20,941 nucleotides of DNA from positions 1 to 20,941 of the forward strand of contig ASKX01000011.1 in NCBI GenBank assembly GCA_000398025.1, written 5' to 3'. This DNA is from Candidatus Paceibacter normanii SCGC AAA255-P19. GTDB lineage: Bacteria > Patescibacteriota > Minisyncoccia > Minisyncoccales > Paceibacteraceae. Positions within the stretch are counted from its first letter, which is position 1, and each line of letters begins with the position of its first letter. This document shows, in pieces, positions 7,744-14,671 of the stretch. Made by a program: the position numbers and the translations under genes. Below the pieces are notes generated by a model. The model searched no databases and was not told the origin of the DNA. It saw nothing but the letters and a program-made list of their open reading frames with translations.

Positions 7744-8646
7744 ATGGCAAAGATCGGAAGACTGTTAACGGCGATGGTAACCCCCTTTAATGAGAACGGA
7801 GGCGTTGATTATGGACAGGCCCAAAAGCTAGCTTTAGCTTTGCTAAATTCAGGAAGCGACGGATTGGTAATTGTCGGTACCACCGGTGAATCTCCTACTC
7901 TTATCCGATGGGAAGAATCTCGCCTTTTTGCTGAGATAAAGAAGGTATTAGGTGAACGAGGAGCAGTAATTGCTGGCACCGGCAGTAACAGTACTGCCGA
8001 AGCTGTGGAAACAACTAAAGCGGCGGAAAAAATTGGAGTTGATGCCTGTCTTTTGGTAGTTCCGTACTATAACAAACCCACCCAAGATGGCCTATACGAA
8101 CACTTCAAAACTATCGCCGAGAACACTAAGCTGCCCTGCATACTCTACAATGTGCCTTCGCGTACCAGTGTTAATCTCTCAGCCGACACGACTATCAAGT
8201 TAAGCCGAATTAACAACATTATCGGAATAAAGGAAGCCAGTGGTGACATGAAACAAGTGGCCAAGATTATCAATGGCGCTAGCGATGACTTCCTTATCTG
8301 GAGTGGCAACGATAGCGACACTCTCGCGATTTTGAAGTTAGGAGGCTACGGAGTTATAAGTGTGGCTTCTCATTTGATGGGTAACCACATCAAAGAAATG
8401 ATTGAGGCCTTCGAAAAAGGAGATATAAATAAAGCAGAAAGTATTGATCGTTTTCTGGCTCCGTTAGTCAAGACCCTTTTCCTGGTTTCCAATCCTATCC
8501 CAGTTAAATACGCTTTGAATTACATTGGATTTCGGGTCGGTAAGCCTCGTCTGCCATTGACTCCACCCGATGCAACTACTGCTGCTGCCATCAAAGTGAC
8601 ATTAAAACACTACCGACAACGTCTATCAATATCAGTAGAGAAATAA
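7744..8646 (+). CDS. dapA: 4-hydroxy-tetrahydrodipicolinate synthase
   Basis: DapA condenses pyruvate with aspartate semialdehyde, the first committed step to diaminopimelate and lysine. The 300-residue length is normal. The Schiff-base lysine is K163 in GIKEASGD, the catalytic tyrosine Y135 lies in ILYNVPSRT with R140 for substrate carboxylate binding, and the GTTGE motif is at 45-49 (T46, T47). The VVPYYNKPTQDGLYEHF signature holds the second-subunit-type tyrosine (Y108/Y109). A strong SD (AAAGGAGG) precedes the ATG. It is followed after 25 bases by dapB, so the two form an operon from the promoter at 7616. DapA-fold relatives include N-acetylneuraminate lyases, but the dapB neighbour supports DapA. 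Confidence 0.95.
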   Translation: MAKIGRLLTAMVTPFNENGGVDYGQAQKLALALLNSGSDGLVIVGTTGESPTLIRWEESRLFAEIKKVLGERGAVIAGTGSNSTAEAVETTKAAEKIGVDACLLVVPYYNKPTQDGLYEHFKTIAENTKLPCILYNVPSRTSVNLSADTTIKLSRINNIIGIKEASGDMKQVAKIINGASDDFLIWSGNDSDTLAILKLGGYGVISVASHLMGNHIKEMIEAFEKGDINKAESIDRFLAPLVKTLFLVSNPIPVKYALNYIGFRVGKPRLPLTPPDATTAAAIKVTLKHYRQRLSISVEK

Positions 8647-8671
8647 TTTCAAGAGAAAGGAGGTGACTAAG

Positions 8672-9391
8672 ATGACAGATGTAATCAAGTTAGCTGTCAG
8701 TGGCGCTGGTGGCGGTATGGGCGGCACCATCTGGAACTTAGCCAATCAGGACGAAAGATTCCAAGTGGTGGCTGTCTTTGAAAAGCCGGGGCACTCCTTA
8801 ATTGGCCAAAAGATAAATGGATTGATAGTGACTGACAAGCTTGATGGCCTCAAAGAAGCTGATGCCTTGATTGAGTTCACCGCACCCGCGGCAACCGTTG
8901 AACACGTAGTGCCTTGTGTCTTGCTCAGAAAAGCTATGATCATTGGCACCACTGGTTTAAGCGCTGATGACGTGGCGGTGGTGGAGACAGGAGCAAAAGA
9001 CATTCCCATCCTTTTCTCACCAAATATGTCCTTTGGCGCCAACTACACGCTCAAGCTAGCGGCCAAAATGGCTAAGGATCTTGGCCTCAGCTGGGACATT
9101 GAAGGTATTGAATTCCATCGCAAGCCCAAGTCCGACAAGCCTTCGGGCACGGCCAAGAAGGGCGTGCAACTCATCAAGGATGCTACTGGCCGGGAAGAAA
9201 TTCCTTTCCATGCTGTCAGAATCGGCGCCATAGCCGGGATACATCAATTCTATTTCGCTCGGCCGGGAGAAAGAATCACCCTCATTCATGAGGCAGAATC
9301 CCGAGAGCTGTTTGCCAGGGGAGCACTGGATTTCGTACCCATCCTGGTTGCCAAACCTGCCGGTCTCTATTCACCAGATGACCTGTTGTAA
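8672..9391 (+). CDS. dapB: 4-hydroxy-tetrahydrodipicolinate reductase
   Basis: DapB reduces the DapA product with NAD(P)H. I choose ATG 8672 rather than GTG 8663, because that GTG lies in the SD itself (AAAGGAGG, 8656-8663), leaving a normal 8-base spacer and a 239-residue protein. The Rossmann loop is VSGAGGGMGG near the N-terminus, IIGTTGLS follows in mid-protein, and the active-site region is EFHRKPKSDKPSGTA. Compared with E. coli, the first histidine of the HH pair, the lysine four residues on and the PSGTA loop are kept, but the second histidine is replaced by arginine. The closing HEAESRELFARGAL is typical. The last gene of the dap operon, it ends before a terminator. Confidence 0.94.
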   Translation: MTDVIKLAVSGAGGGMGGTIWNLANQDERFQVVAVFEKPGHSLIGQKINGLIVTDKLDGLKEADALIEFTAPAATVEHVVPCVLLRKAMIIGTTGLSADDVAVVETGAKDIPILFSPNMSFGANYTLKLAAKMAKDLGLSWDIEGIEFHRKPKSDKPSGTAKKGVQLIKDATGREEIPFHAVRIGAIAGIHQFYFARPGERITLIHEAESRELFARGALDFVPILVAKPAGLYSPDDLL

Positions 9392-9419
9392 TGTTTTATA
9401 TAATGAATACTGATTTTTG

Positions 9420-9456
9420 GAGCCGCGCTTAATGAAAGTGCGGCTCTTTATGTTTT
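9420..9456 (+). terminator. Intrinsic terminator after dapB
   Basis: GAGCCGC (9420-9426) pairs with GCGGCTC (9440-9446) and the stem continues inward with GCTT/AAGT including one G-T pair. It is followed by TTTATGTTTT. Confidence 0.85.
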
Positions 9457-9457
9457 A

Positions 9458-9475
9458 TGGTATTATAGAATATAA
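9458..9475 (+). promoter_or_regulatory. Extended -10 promoter giving a probable leaderless transcript
   Basis: TGGTATTAT (9458-9466) is an extended -10 element (TG-n-TATTAT). The ATG of the next gene is at 9475, eight bases after the hexamer, where transcription would start. No SD can fit, so the mRNA is probably leaderless. Confidence 0.45.
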
Positions 9476-9855
9476 TGCAGAATGTTTTTCTTCAATATTT
9501 CTCTTGGCATTTTTTAGAAATACCAATAAATATCTTGAAGGCCTGGAGGAATTTTTTAAGGTTTAATTTAAATTATTTTTCTGTTCCTTTACTTTTGAGA
9601 ACTCTTTTCTCTCCCTGGCGAAGATACGCAGTTTCTTACGGCAAGGGTTTTGATATTAAAAAATACTTCGAGGCCTTAATTTCCAACTTAATTTTCCGAA
9701 TCTTGGGAGCTATCTTAAGAGGTTTTTTAATATTTATTGGGCTTTTGATAGAAGTTTTTATAGTTTTTGTTGGTTTAATTATTTTTGTTGGCTGGCTGTT
9801 ATTTCCAGTCCTTTTAATTGCTGCTTTAGTTTTCGGTATTAAGGTTTTAGTTTAA
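9475..9855 (+). CDS. Small polytopic membrane protein, unknown
   Basis: I do not recognise a named family for this 126-residue protein. The first 60 residues are amphipathic and aromatic, with a basic SPWRR stretch near 46-50 and a Phe/Tyr-rich surface. The rest is very hydrophobic, about 72-100 and 101-125, with isoleucine, leucine, valine and phenylalanine runs compatible with two or three membrane helices. It has no SD and appears leaderless from the promoter at 9458. It lies 27 bases before the membrane-anchored Clp-like gene, so the two probably form one transcription unit and may act at the membrane together. Membrane location is well supported; function is not known. Confidence 0.65.
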   Translation: MQNVFLQYFSWHFLEIPINILKAWRNFLRFNLNYFSVPLLLRTLFSPWRRYAVSYGKGFDIKKYFEALISNLIFRILGAILRGFLIFIGLLIEVFIVFVGLIIFVGWLLFPVLLIAALVFGIKVLV

Positions 9856-9860
9856 TCTTC

Positions 9861-9879
9861 GATAAATCTTCGATTTATC
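9861..9879 (+). repeat. Hairpin just before the Clp-like start codon
   Basis: GATAAAT (9861-9867), loop CTTCG and ATTTATC (9873-9879) form a perfect 7-bp hairpin ending three bases before the ATG at 9883. No SD is present. It might reduce initiation or couple it to passage of ribosomes from the preceding gene. Confidence 0.45.
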
Positions 9880-9882
9880 TCG

Positions 9883-12369
9883 ATGTTCAATTTTGACCTA
9901 AAAACGGCAGGGATATACTTGGCAGTAAAGTGGGGAAAGTATTTTAGATTGGCAAAGCTTTTAAAGAAAGTATTTTTGATTGCCTTTATTTTAATTTTCT
10001 TACTTTTCCTTTACGGGCTTCTGAGCGACGCCTTTACCAAACCTACTCTTTCTCTTCTGCTTGGCCTTTCCATAATTTTTCTTAGTTTAATTTTGGGGCT
10101 TTGGGTAAAATTACTTTTCTTTGAAACAAAATTAAAGAAACCCAAACTGAAAGCTGACAATTTGGCCGATCTTTTAAGTTTTGAAGCAGCTGTTGCTGTC
10201 TGGAAATCAAAAAATAATTCTACTGCTCTCTTTTACCATCTTCTCCAAGATAATCCAGAGTTGAATTTTATATTTTCTCGGGCTATTTTAAGCGCTAAAG
10301 AAATCAAAAAGATATTAAAACAATACCTGAAGAAGATTGCCGTTCAAGACAAAACAGAGCAATACCCGTCGGAATTTCAGGCAGCGATTTTAGAGTCGTT
10401 AAACGTGGCCAAGAAAAAGGGACATCGACGAATAGAAGTAGGGGATATGATTTGTTCTTTGGCTAAACACGATTTAATTTTCAAGAAAATTTTAATTGAT
10501 GCCAATCTTAGGGTTGAAGATGTTGAGAATTTAACCTGGTGGTTGGAATCGCTAAAGGAAAAAAATGAAGAAAGTAAGAAATTCTGGGAATGGAAAAACT
10601 TGGTCAGAAAGGGCAGCTTGGCTAAACAATGGGCGGCTGGTTTTACTCCCACTCTTGATAGGTTTTCAATTGATTTGTCAGAAATGGTAAAAAGACAGGG
10701 TTTTCCAGAAATTATTGGCCATCAAAAGGAAATGGAAATGCTGGAAAGAATTTTAGCTAGCCGAGAAACCAATAATGTTTTATTAATAGGGGAAGCGGGA
10801 GTAGGTAAGAAAAGCATAGTTCAGGGGCTGGCCACCAAATCCTTTTTGGGCCAAAGCCTGCGGGAAACAAATTATAAAAGAGTGGTGGCTTTGGATATTC
10901 CCACTATTCTTTCTCAAACCTCCAACCAGGAAGAGATTCATATTATTTTAGATAAAATTTTCCAAGAAGCTTTGAAGGCCGGTAATGTTATTTTGACCAT
11001 TAACGATTTCCATAATTTTTTAAGAACTGAAGCTCAACCCGGAGTAATTGATATTTCTGGGATTCTCTCTTCTTATTTATCACTGCCGCGGCTTCAGATT
11101 GTTGGCCTCTGTACCTATGAAGGCCTACATAAATATATTGAGAGAAAACCAGGGATTTTAGATTTCTTTGAAAAGGTAGAGGTTTCTGAGATTTCTGAAA
11201 GGGAAACTTTAATGTTTTTGGAAAAATTAGTAGCTCTTCACGAGAATAAATATAAAAAGTTTATTAGTTATCCAGCCCTGCGAGACATAATCAACTATGC
11301 TACTCGCTATTTCCCGGCTTTACCTTTTCCTAAAAAAGCTGTCCGGCTCTTGGACGAAACAATGGCTTATGTGGCTTCTACCAAAGATAAAATAGTTTTG
11401 CCAAAACACGTGGCTAAAATTGTTTCTGAAAAAACTGAAGTGCCGGTGGGAGAAATAGAAGCTAAAGAAAGGGAGACATTATTAAATTTAGAAAATTTAA
11501 TCCATCAAAGAATAATTAACCAAGAAGAAGCAGTCAAAGAAGTTTCAGCCGCTTTGAGAAGGTCCCGAGCCGAAGTAACTACTAGGTCAGGACCGATGGG
11601 CTGTTTCCTCTTTTTAGGACCAACTGGGGTAGGGAAAACCGAAACTTCCAAGGCCCTGACTGAAATCTATTTTGGCTCGGAATCTAAAATGATTCGTTTA
11701 GATATGTCAGAGTTTCAAAATGTTTCTGATGTTCCTCGCTTAATTGGTTCCAGAAAAGAAGAGGGGTTATTAACTACTAAAGTAAGAGAAAATCCTTTTT
11801 CTTCAATTTTGCTGGATGAGATTGAAAAAGCCCATCCCAATATCTTGAACTTATTTTTACAAGTTTTGGATGAGGGGCTCCTGACCGATGGCTTGGGCAG
11901 AAAAGTAGATTTTAAAAATTCCATTATTATTGCTACTTCTAATGCTGGCTATCAGATTATTCTAAAAGCGCTTAAGGAAAAGGCGGACTGGTCGGGCGTC
12001 AAAGAACAACTCTTAGATTATCTTTTTGAAAAAAGCATTTTTAGACCTGAGTTTATCAATAGGTTTGATGCCGTAGTAGTCTTTTCGCCATTGAGCCAAG
12101 AAAATCTTTTGGACATAACCGAACTAATGCTTCAGAAATTAAAAAAGAACTTGGCTCAAAAGGATATTGAGCTTATCGTCACTGGACCTCTCAAAGAGAA
12201 AATCGCTGAATTGGGCTATGACCCCACTTTTGGCGCCAGGGAGATGAGAAGGGTTATTCAAGATAAAGTGGAAAATGTTTTAGCTTCTGGCCTGCTATCT
12301 GGCAAAATAAAAAGAGGGGATAGGGTAGAAATAGACCCTGAAGGGTTCAAGTTAAAAGTTAATCCTTGA
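9883..12369 (+). CDS. Membrane-anchored Clp/Hsp100-type double AAA+ protein, degenerate
   Basis: The 828-residue protein resembles ClpA/ClpC. Two membrane helices (about 27-48 and 55-80) precede a Clp-N-like helical region (95-220), AAA+ domain D1 (275-520) and D2 (535-825). There is no ClpB-type coiled-coil middle domain. D2 keeps Walker A GPTGVGKT (579-586), Walker B LLDEIEKAH (D645, E646), sensor ATSNAG and RPEFINRFD. D1 looks inactive: Walker A is GEAGVGKKS, with lysine for threonine at 310, Walker B reads LTINDFH instead of FIDE-H, and the ALERRF arginine-finger region is GILDFFE. In D2 the aromatic GYVG pore loop is replaced by a short SRKEEG. No IGF/LGF-type ClpP-docking tripeptide is evident. 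It may be a membrane-bound remodelling factor rather than a standard ClpP partner. Family certain, role unknown. Confidence 0.85.
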   Translation: MFNFDLKTAGIYLAVKWGKYFRLAKLLKKVFLIAFILIFLLFLYGLLSDAFTKPTLSLLLGLSIIFLSLILGLWVKLLFFETKLKKPKLKADNLADLLSFEAAVAVWKSKNNSTALFYHLLQDNPELNFIFSRAILSAKEIKKILKQYLKKIAVQDKTEQYPSEFQAAILESLNVAKKKGHRRIEVGDMICSLAKHDLIFKKILIDANLRVEDVENLTWWLESLKEKNEESKKFWEWKNLVRKGSLAKQWAAGFTPTLDRFSIDLSEMVKRQGFPEIIGHQKEMEMLERILASRETNNVLLIGEAGVGKKSIVQGLATKSFLGQSLRETNYKRVVALDIPTILSQTSNQEEIHIILDKIFQEALKAGNVILTINDFHNFLRTEAQPGVIDISGILSSYLSLPRLQIVGLCTYEGLHKYIERKPGILDFFEKVEVSEISERETLMFLEKLVALHENKYKKFISYPALRDIINYATRYFPALPFPKKAVRLLDETMAYVASTKDKIVLPKHVAKIVSEKTEVPVGEIEAKERETLLNLENLIHQRIINQEEAVKEVSAALRRSRAEVTTRSGPMGCFLFLGPTGVGKTETSKALTEIYFGSESKMIRLDMSEFQNVSDVPRLIGSRKEEGLLTTKVRENPFSSILLDEIEKAHPNILNLFLQVLDEGLLTDGLGRKVDFKNSIIIATSNAGYQIILKALKEKADWSGVKEQLLDYLFEKSIFRPEFINRFDAVVVFSPLSQENLLDITELMLQKLKKNLAQKDIELIVTGPLKEKIAELGYDPTFGAREMRRVIQDKVENVLASGLLSGKIKRGDRVEIDPEGFKLKVNP

Positions 12370-12404
12370 TTTATTATTAATTCTTAGTTACTCTAAAAGT
12401 AGTG

Positions 12405-12429
12405 GAGGGGATATTACCCTCTATTTTGT
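12405..12429 (+). terminator. Weak candidate terminator before purD
   Basis: GAGGG (12405-12409), a 7-base loop and CCCTC (12417-12421) are followed by TATTTTGTT. The stem is only 5 bp, so termination after the Clp-like gene is plausible but weak. Confidence 0.4.
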
Positions 12430-12474
12430 TATCAACTGCACCTTGTACAACTAAAGAAGGGAGGTAAAAGACAG

Positions 12475-13806
12475 ATGGAAAAAGGATTGAAAGTGTTAGT
12501 GATAGGTTCCGGTGGGAGAGAAGATGCTTTAGTAACTCTGATCAGTCGCAGCCCTTTGGTTTCGCAGGTTTATTGTGCGCCAGGCAATGATGGAATTGGC
12601 CAAAGACCTAAAACTTGCTGCTTACCGAAGCTAAAAGCAGACGACCCTTGGGGCTTAAGAGATTTTGCCAAGAGCAACAAGATTGACCTAACAGTAGTAG
12701 GACCAGAAGCTCCTTTGGCAAAGGGAATTGTTGATGGGTTTGAAAAAATAGGATTAAAGATTGTTGGCCCAACCCAGGCTGCCGCTCAGATTGAAGCAAG
12801 TAAGGTCTTTGCCAAAGAGTTTATGGAAAGGCATAAGATTCCAACTGCTGACTTTATGAAATTTGATGACCCAGAAAAAGCCCAGAAATACGCTATAGCC
12901 AATTTGCCTTGCGTAGTTAAGGCCTACGGTCTGACTGGTGGCAAAGGCGTTATTCCCTGCAAAACAAAAGAAGAAGTCGCTATTGCCATCCAGCGAATCA
13001 TGATTGACAAGGAATTCGAAGAAAGCGGTAATTGGGTGGTAATAGAAGAATTCCTGGTTGGTGAAGAAGCCACTTTCATGGTCTTGACCGATGGATGGGA
13101 AGCTATCCCGCTTCTGCCCACCCAGGACCACAAGCCGGTCTACGACAATAACGAAGGCCCCAATACTGGCGGCATGGGCGCCTATGCTCCTGCTCCAGTG
13201 ATTACTCCAGAATTGGCAAAAGTAATTATGGAAACCATTGTTGAACCCACTCTGGATGGAATGCGGGCAGAGAAAACCCTCTACAAAGGAATCCTCTACG
13301 TCGGGCTAATGATTGTGCTAACTCCAGATGGCCCGAAGCCCATAGTATTGGAGTTCAACGTTCGCTTCGGCGATCCCGAGCTCCAGCCTTTGGTTCCTTT
13401 ACTCCAGAGTGATATCGTTCCTATTCTAATGGGAATTGCTGATGGAAGATTGCCAGAGGGGGAAATAGACTGGGCAGATGGAGCCGCCATCTGCGTGGTC
13501 ATGGCCTCTGGTGGCTATCCCGGCGAGTACGAAAAGAATAAGGTGATAAAGGGTTTGGACAAGGTAGCTAGAATGGAAGGCGTGGAAGTTTTCCATGCTG
13601 GCACCAAGTTCGAAGACGACCTCTGGAAAACTGCCAGCGGCCGAGTGCTGGGAGTAACTGTCAAGGAAGCAAACATCCCTGCTGCCATTGACCGAGCTTA
13701 CCAAAAAGTGATTCCTCAAATAACCTGGGAGAAAGTCCATTATCGCCGAGACATCGGCAAGAAGGCTTTAACAAGACACGGAATTCAAACAAGGATGGTG
13801 TTTTGA
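12475..13806 (+). CDS. purD: Phosphoribosylamine-glycine ligase (GAR synthetase)
   Basis: PurD joins glycine to phosphoribosylamine with ATP. The 443-residue ATP-grasp enzyme is full length. Visible are an N-terminal VIGSGGRED (relatives usually end this motif in H-A-L; here D-A-L), VGPEAPLAKGIVD, the ATP-grasp lid KAYGLTGGKGV, LLPTQDHKPVYDN followed by GPNTGGMGAYAP, and the metal-binding LEFNVRFGDPE. The ATG has a good SD (GGGAGG, 9 bases upstream). One base separates its stop from the PurN-like gene, so the two successive pathway steps are translationally linked. Base composition is clearly less AT-rich than the preceding clp gene. Assignment secure. Confidence 0.97.
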   Translation: MEKGLKVLVIGSGGREDALVTLISRSPLVSQVYCAPGNDGIGQRPKTCCLPKLKADDPWGLRDFAKSNKIDLTVVGPEAPLAKGIVDGFEKIGLKIVGPTQAAAQIEASKVFAKEFMERHKIPTADFMKFDDPEKAQKYAIANLPCVVKAYGLTGGKGVIPCKTKEEVAIAIQRIMIDKEFEESGNWVVIEEFLVGEEATFMVLTDGWEAIPLLPTQDHKPVYDNNEGPNTGGMGAYAPAPVITPELAKVIMETIVEPTLDGMRAEKTLYKGILYVGLMIVLTPDGPKPIVLEFNVRFGDPELQPLVPLLQSDIVPILMGIADGRLPEGEIDWADGAAICVVMASGGYPGEYEKNKVIKGLDKVARMEGVEVFHAGTKFEDDLWKTASGRVLGVTVKEANIPAAIDRAYQKVIPQITWEKVHYRRDIGKKALTRHGIQTRMVF

Positions 13807-13807
13807 T

Positions 13808-14464
13808 ATGCTTAGACTGGTAAATCTTATCTCAGGTAAAGGAACAACAAACTTAGCTGTGCTGGAAGCAGAGAGTCCTGGCGGTAAGCTATACGGATTA
13901 GCGGAGACGGTCGCTATCATTTCTAGTAACCCACTAGCTCCTAAAAACAATATATGGGTAGTGCATCCTGATACTCGGAGGTGGAAAAAAGACCTGCTGG
14001 AAATACTGGATAAGTATAGACCAGACTTTTTTCATCAGCTTGGCTGGATGCCCTTAACTCCGCTCGAAGTGCTTGAGCGTTACAATGGCCTCAATCAACA
14101 TTTAGGGCCTGGCGGAAAATGGATGCATGGCGTACGAAGGATTTATACTCACATGCGATTTTGCGAGCTAGTAGGAGAACAACGCCCAATCCCTATTTTC
14201 TGTCAGCGAGTAGCTGCAAAGTATGATGAAGGTAGTGTGATCTATCTCCGATACGAAAATCTTTTACCCAATGAGAGTCCGGAGGAAGCTGCAAAACGAC
14301 TTCTCGAAATCGAACATCAGGTTCAGATTGAAGCGTTGCGTCGTCTGGCAACCAACTCTTTCGAAGAACAATCAGTCCCTCGACTAACTTTAAACTCAAG
14401 GGAGGAAGAAATTCTGTTAGAAGTGAAGACAGAAGCCCTGAACAAGTATCCGTCAAGAAGATAA
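13808..14464 (+). CDS. purN: PurN-like formyltransferase (divergent GAR transformylase)
   Basis: This 218-residue protein follows purD by one base and carries a diverged formyltransferase pattern. It has ISGKGTTNLAVLEA near the start (PurN usually ISGxGSNLQA), AIISSN, a hydrophobic strand ending in GWMPLTP where PurN has G-F-M-R-x-L, and NQHLGP. The catalytic set known from E. coli PurN (Asn, His, Asp) maps to N96, H98 and D140 (YDEGSVI). The usual N-I-H-P-S-L-L-P loop is replaced by a longer glycine-rich loop with a second histidine (H107). A C-terminal helix ends in the IEHQVQIEALRR pattern. It would formylate GAR to FGAR using 10-formyl-THF. Only a weak AAGGA lies upstream. Another formyltransferase substrate is possible but context favours PurN. 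Confidence 0.75.
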   Translation: MLRLVNLISGKGTTNLAVLEAESPGGKLYGLAETVAIISSNPLAPKNNIWVVHPDTRRWKKDLLEILDKYRPDFFHQLGWMPLTPLEVLERYNGLNQHLGPGGKWMHGVRRIYTHMRFCELVGEQRPIPIFCQRVAAKYDEGSVIYLRYENLLPNESPEEAAKRLLEIEHQVQIEALRRLATNSFEEQSVPRLTLNSREEEILLEVKTEALNKYPSRR

Positions 14465-14472
14465 TTAACTTA

Positions 14473-14499
14473 AACAGGAAGATCAACTTCCTGTTTTTT
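14473..14499 (+). terminator. Intrinsic terminator after the purD-purN pair
   Basis: A 9-bp perfect stem (AACAGGAAG, loop ATCAA, CTTCCTGTT) runs straight into a T run. It cleanly separates the purine genes from the division cluster. Confidence 0.9.
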
Positions 14500-14517
14500 A
14501 GTTGCCCCATTGGCTAC

Positions 14518-14537
14518 TGTGGAAAAGCTGTGTATAA
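14518..14537 (-). promoter_or_regulatory. Two adjacent DnaA-box matches
   Basis: On the - strand, 14529-14537 reads TTATACACA, an exact match to the DnaA-box consensus TTATNCACA, and 14518-14526 reads TTTTCCACA, one mismatch away. Their starts are 11 bases apart, in the same orientation. A third exact box (TTATCCACA) is at 14627-14635. Confidence 0.4.
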
Positions 14538-14578
14538 ATTTTGATTTTATTCGGGAATTTCAAGGTAATATGCTCTGG

Positions 14579-14608
14579 TTGACGCAATGCTATAAAGTGG
14601 GATATAAA
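14579..14608 (+). promoter_or_regulatory. Candidate promoter of the mraZ division cluster
   Basis: TTGACG (14579-14584) and TATAAA (14603-14608) with an 18-base spacer form a reasonable sigma-70-type promoter. The -10 lies at the upstream edge of the phased repeat array, so a bound regulator could block it. Confidence 0.55.
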
Positions 14609-14669
14609 GATAGTGTAAGGGATAATTGTGGATAATAGTGGGAAAACTACCCGAAACTGGGGAAAACTC
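14600..14669 (+). promoter_or_regulatory. 10-bp-phased repeat array, probable MraZ operator
   Basis: Seven successive 10-base units start at 14600, 14610, 14620, 14630, 14640, 14650 and 14660. They include GGATATAAAG, GGATAATTGT, GGATAATAGT, GGGAAAACTA, CCCGAAACTG and GGGAAAACTC; the unit at 14610 is the poorest match. Several join to give T-G-G-G or T-G-G-A steps at 10-base intervals. E. coli MraZ is known to bind TGGGN direct repeats spaced 5 bases apart, that is with 10-bp phasing. The array ends two bases before the mraZ ATG, so autoregulation is the simplest reading. Confidence 0.6.
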
Positions 14670-14671
14670 AA

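Noticed and set aside
8663..8671. Upstream GTG start for dapB
   Set aside because: The GTG lies within the AAAGGAGGTG Shine-Dalgarno itself, leaving no ribosome binding site for it; ATG 8672 has the proper spacing.
12370..12474. Promoter for purD
   Set aside because: No -35/-10 pair with acceptable spacing could be found; purD may be read from upstream through the weak hairpin or from an unrecognised promoter.
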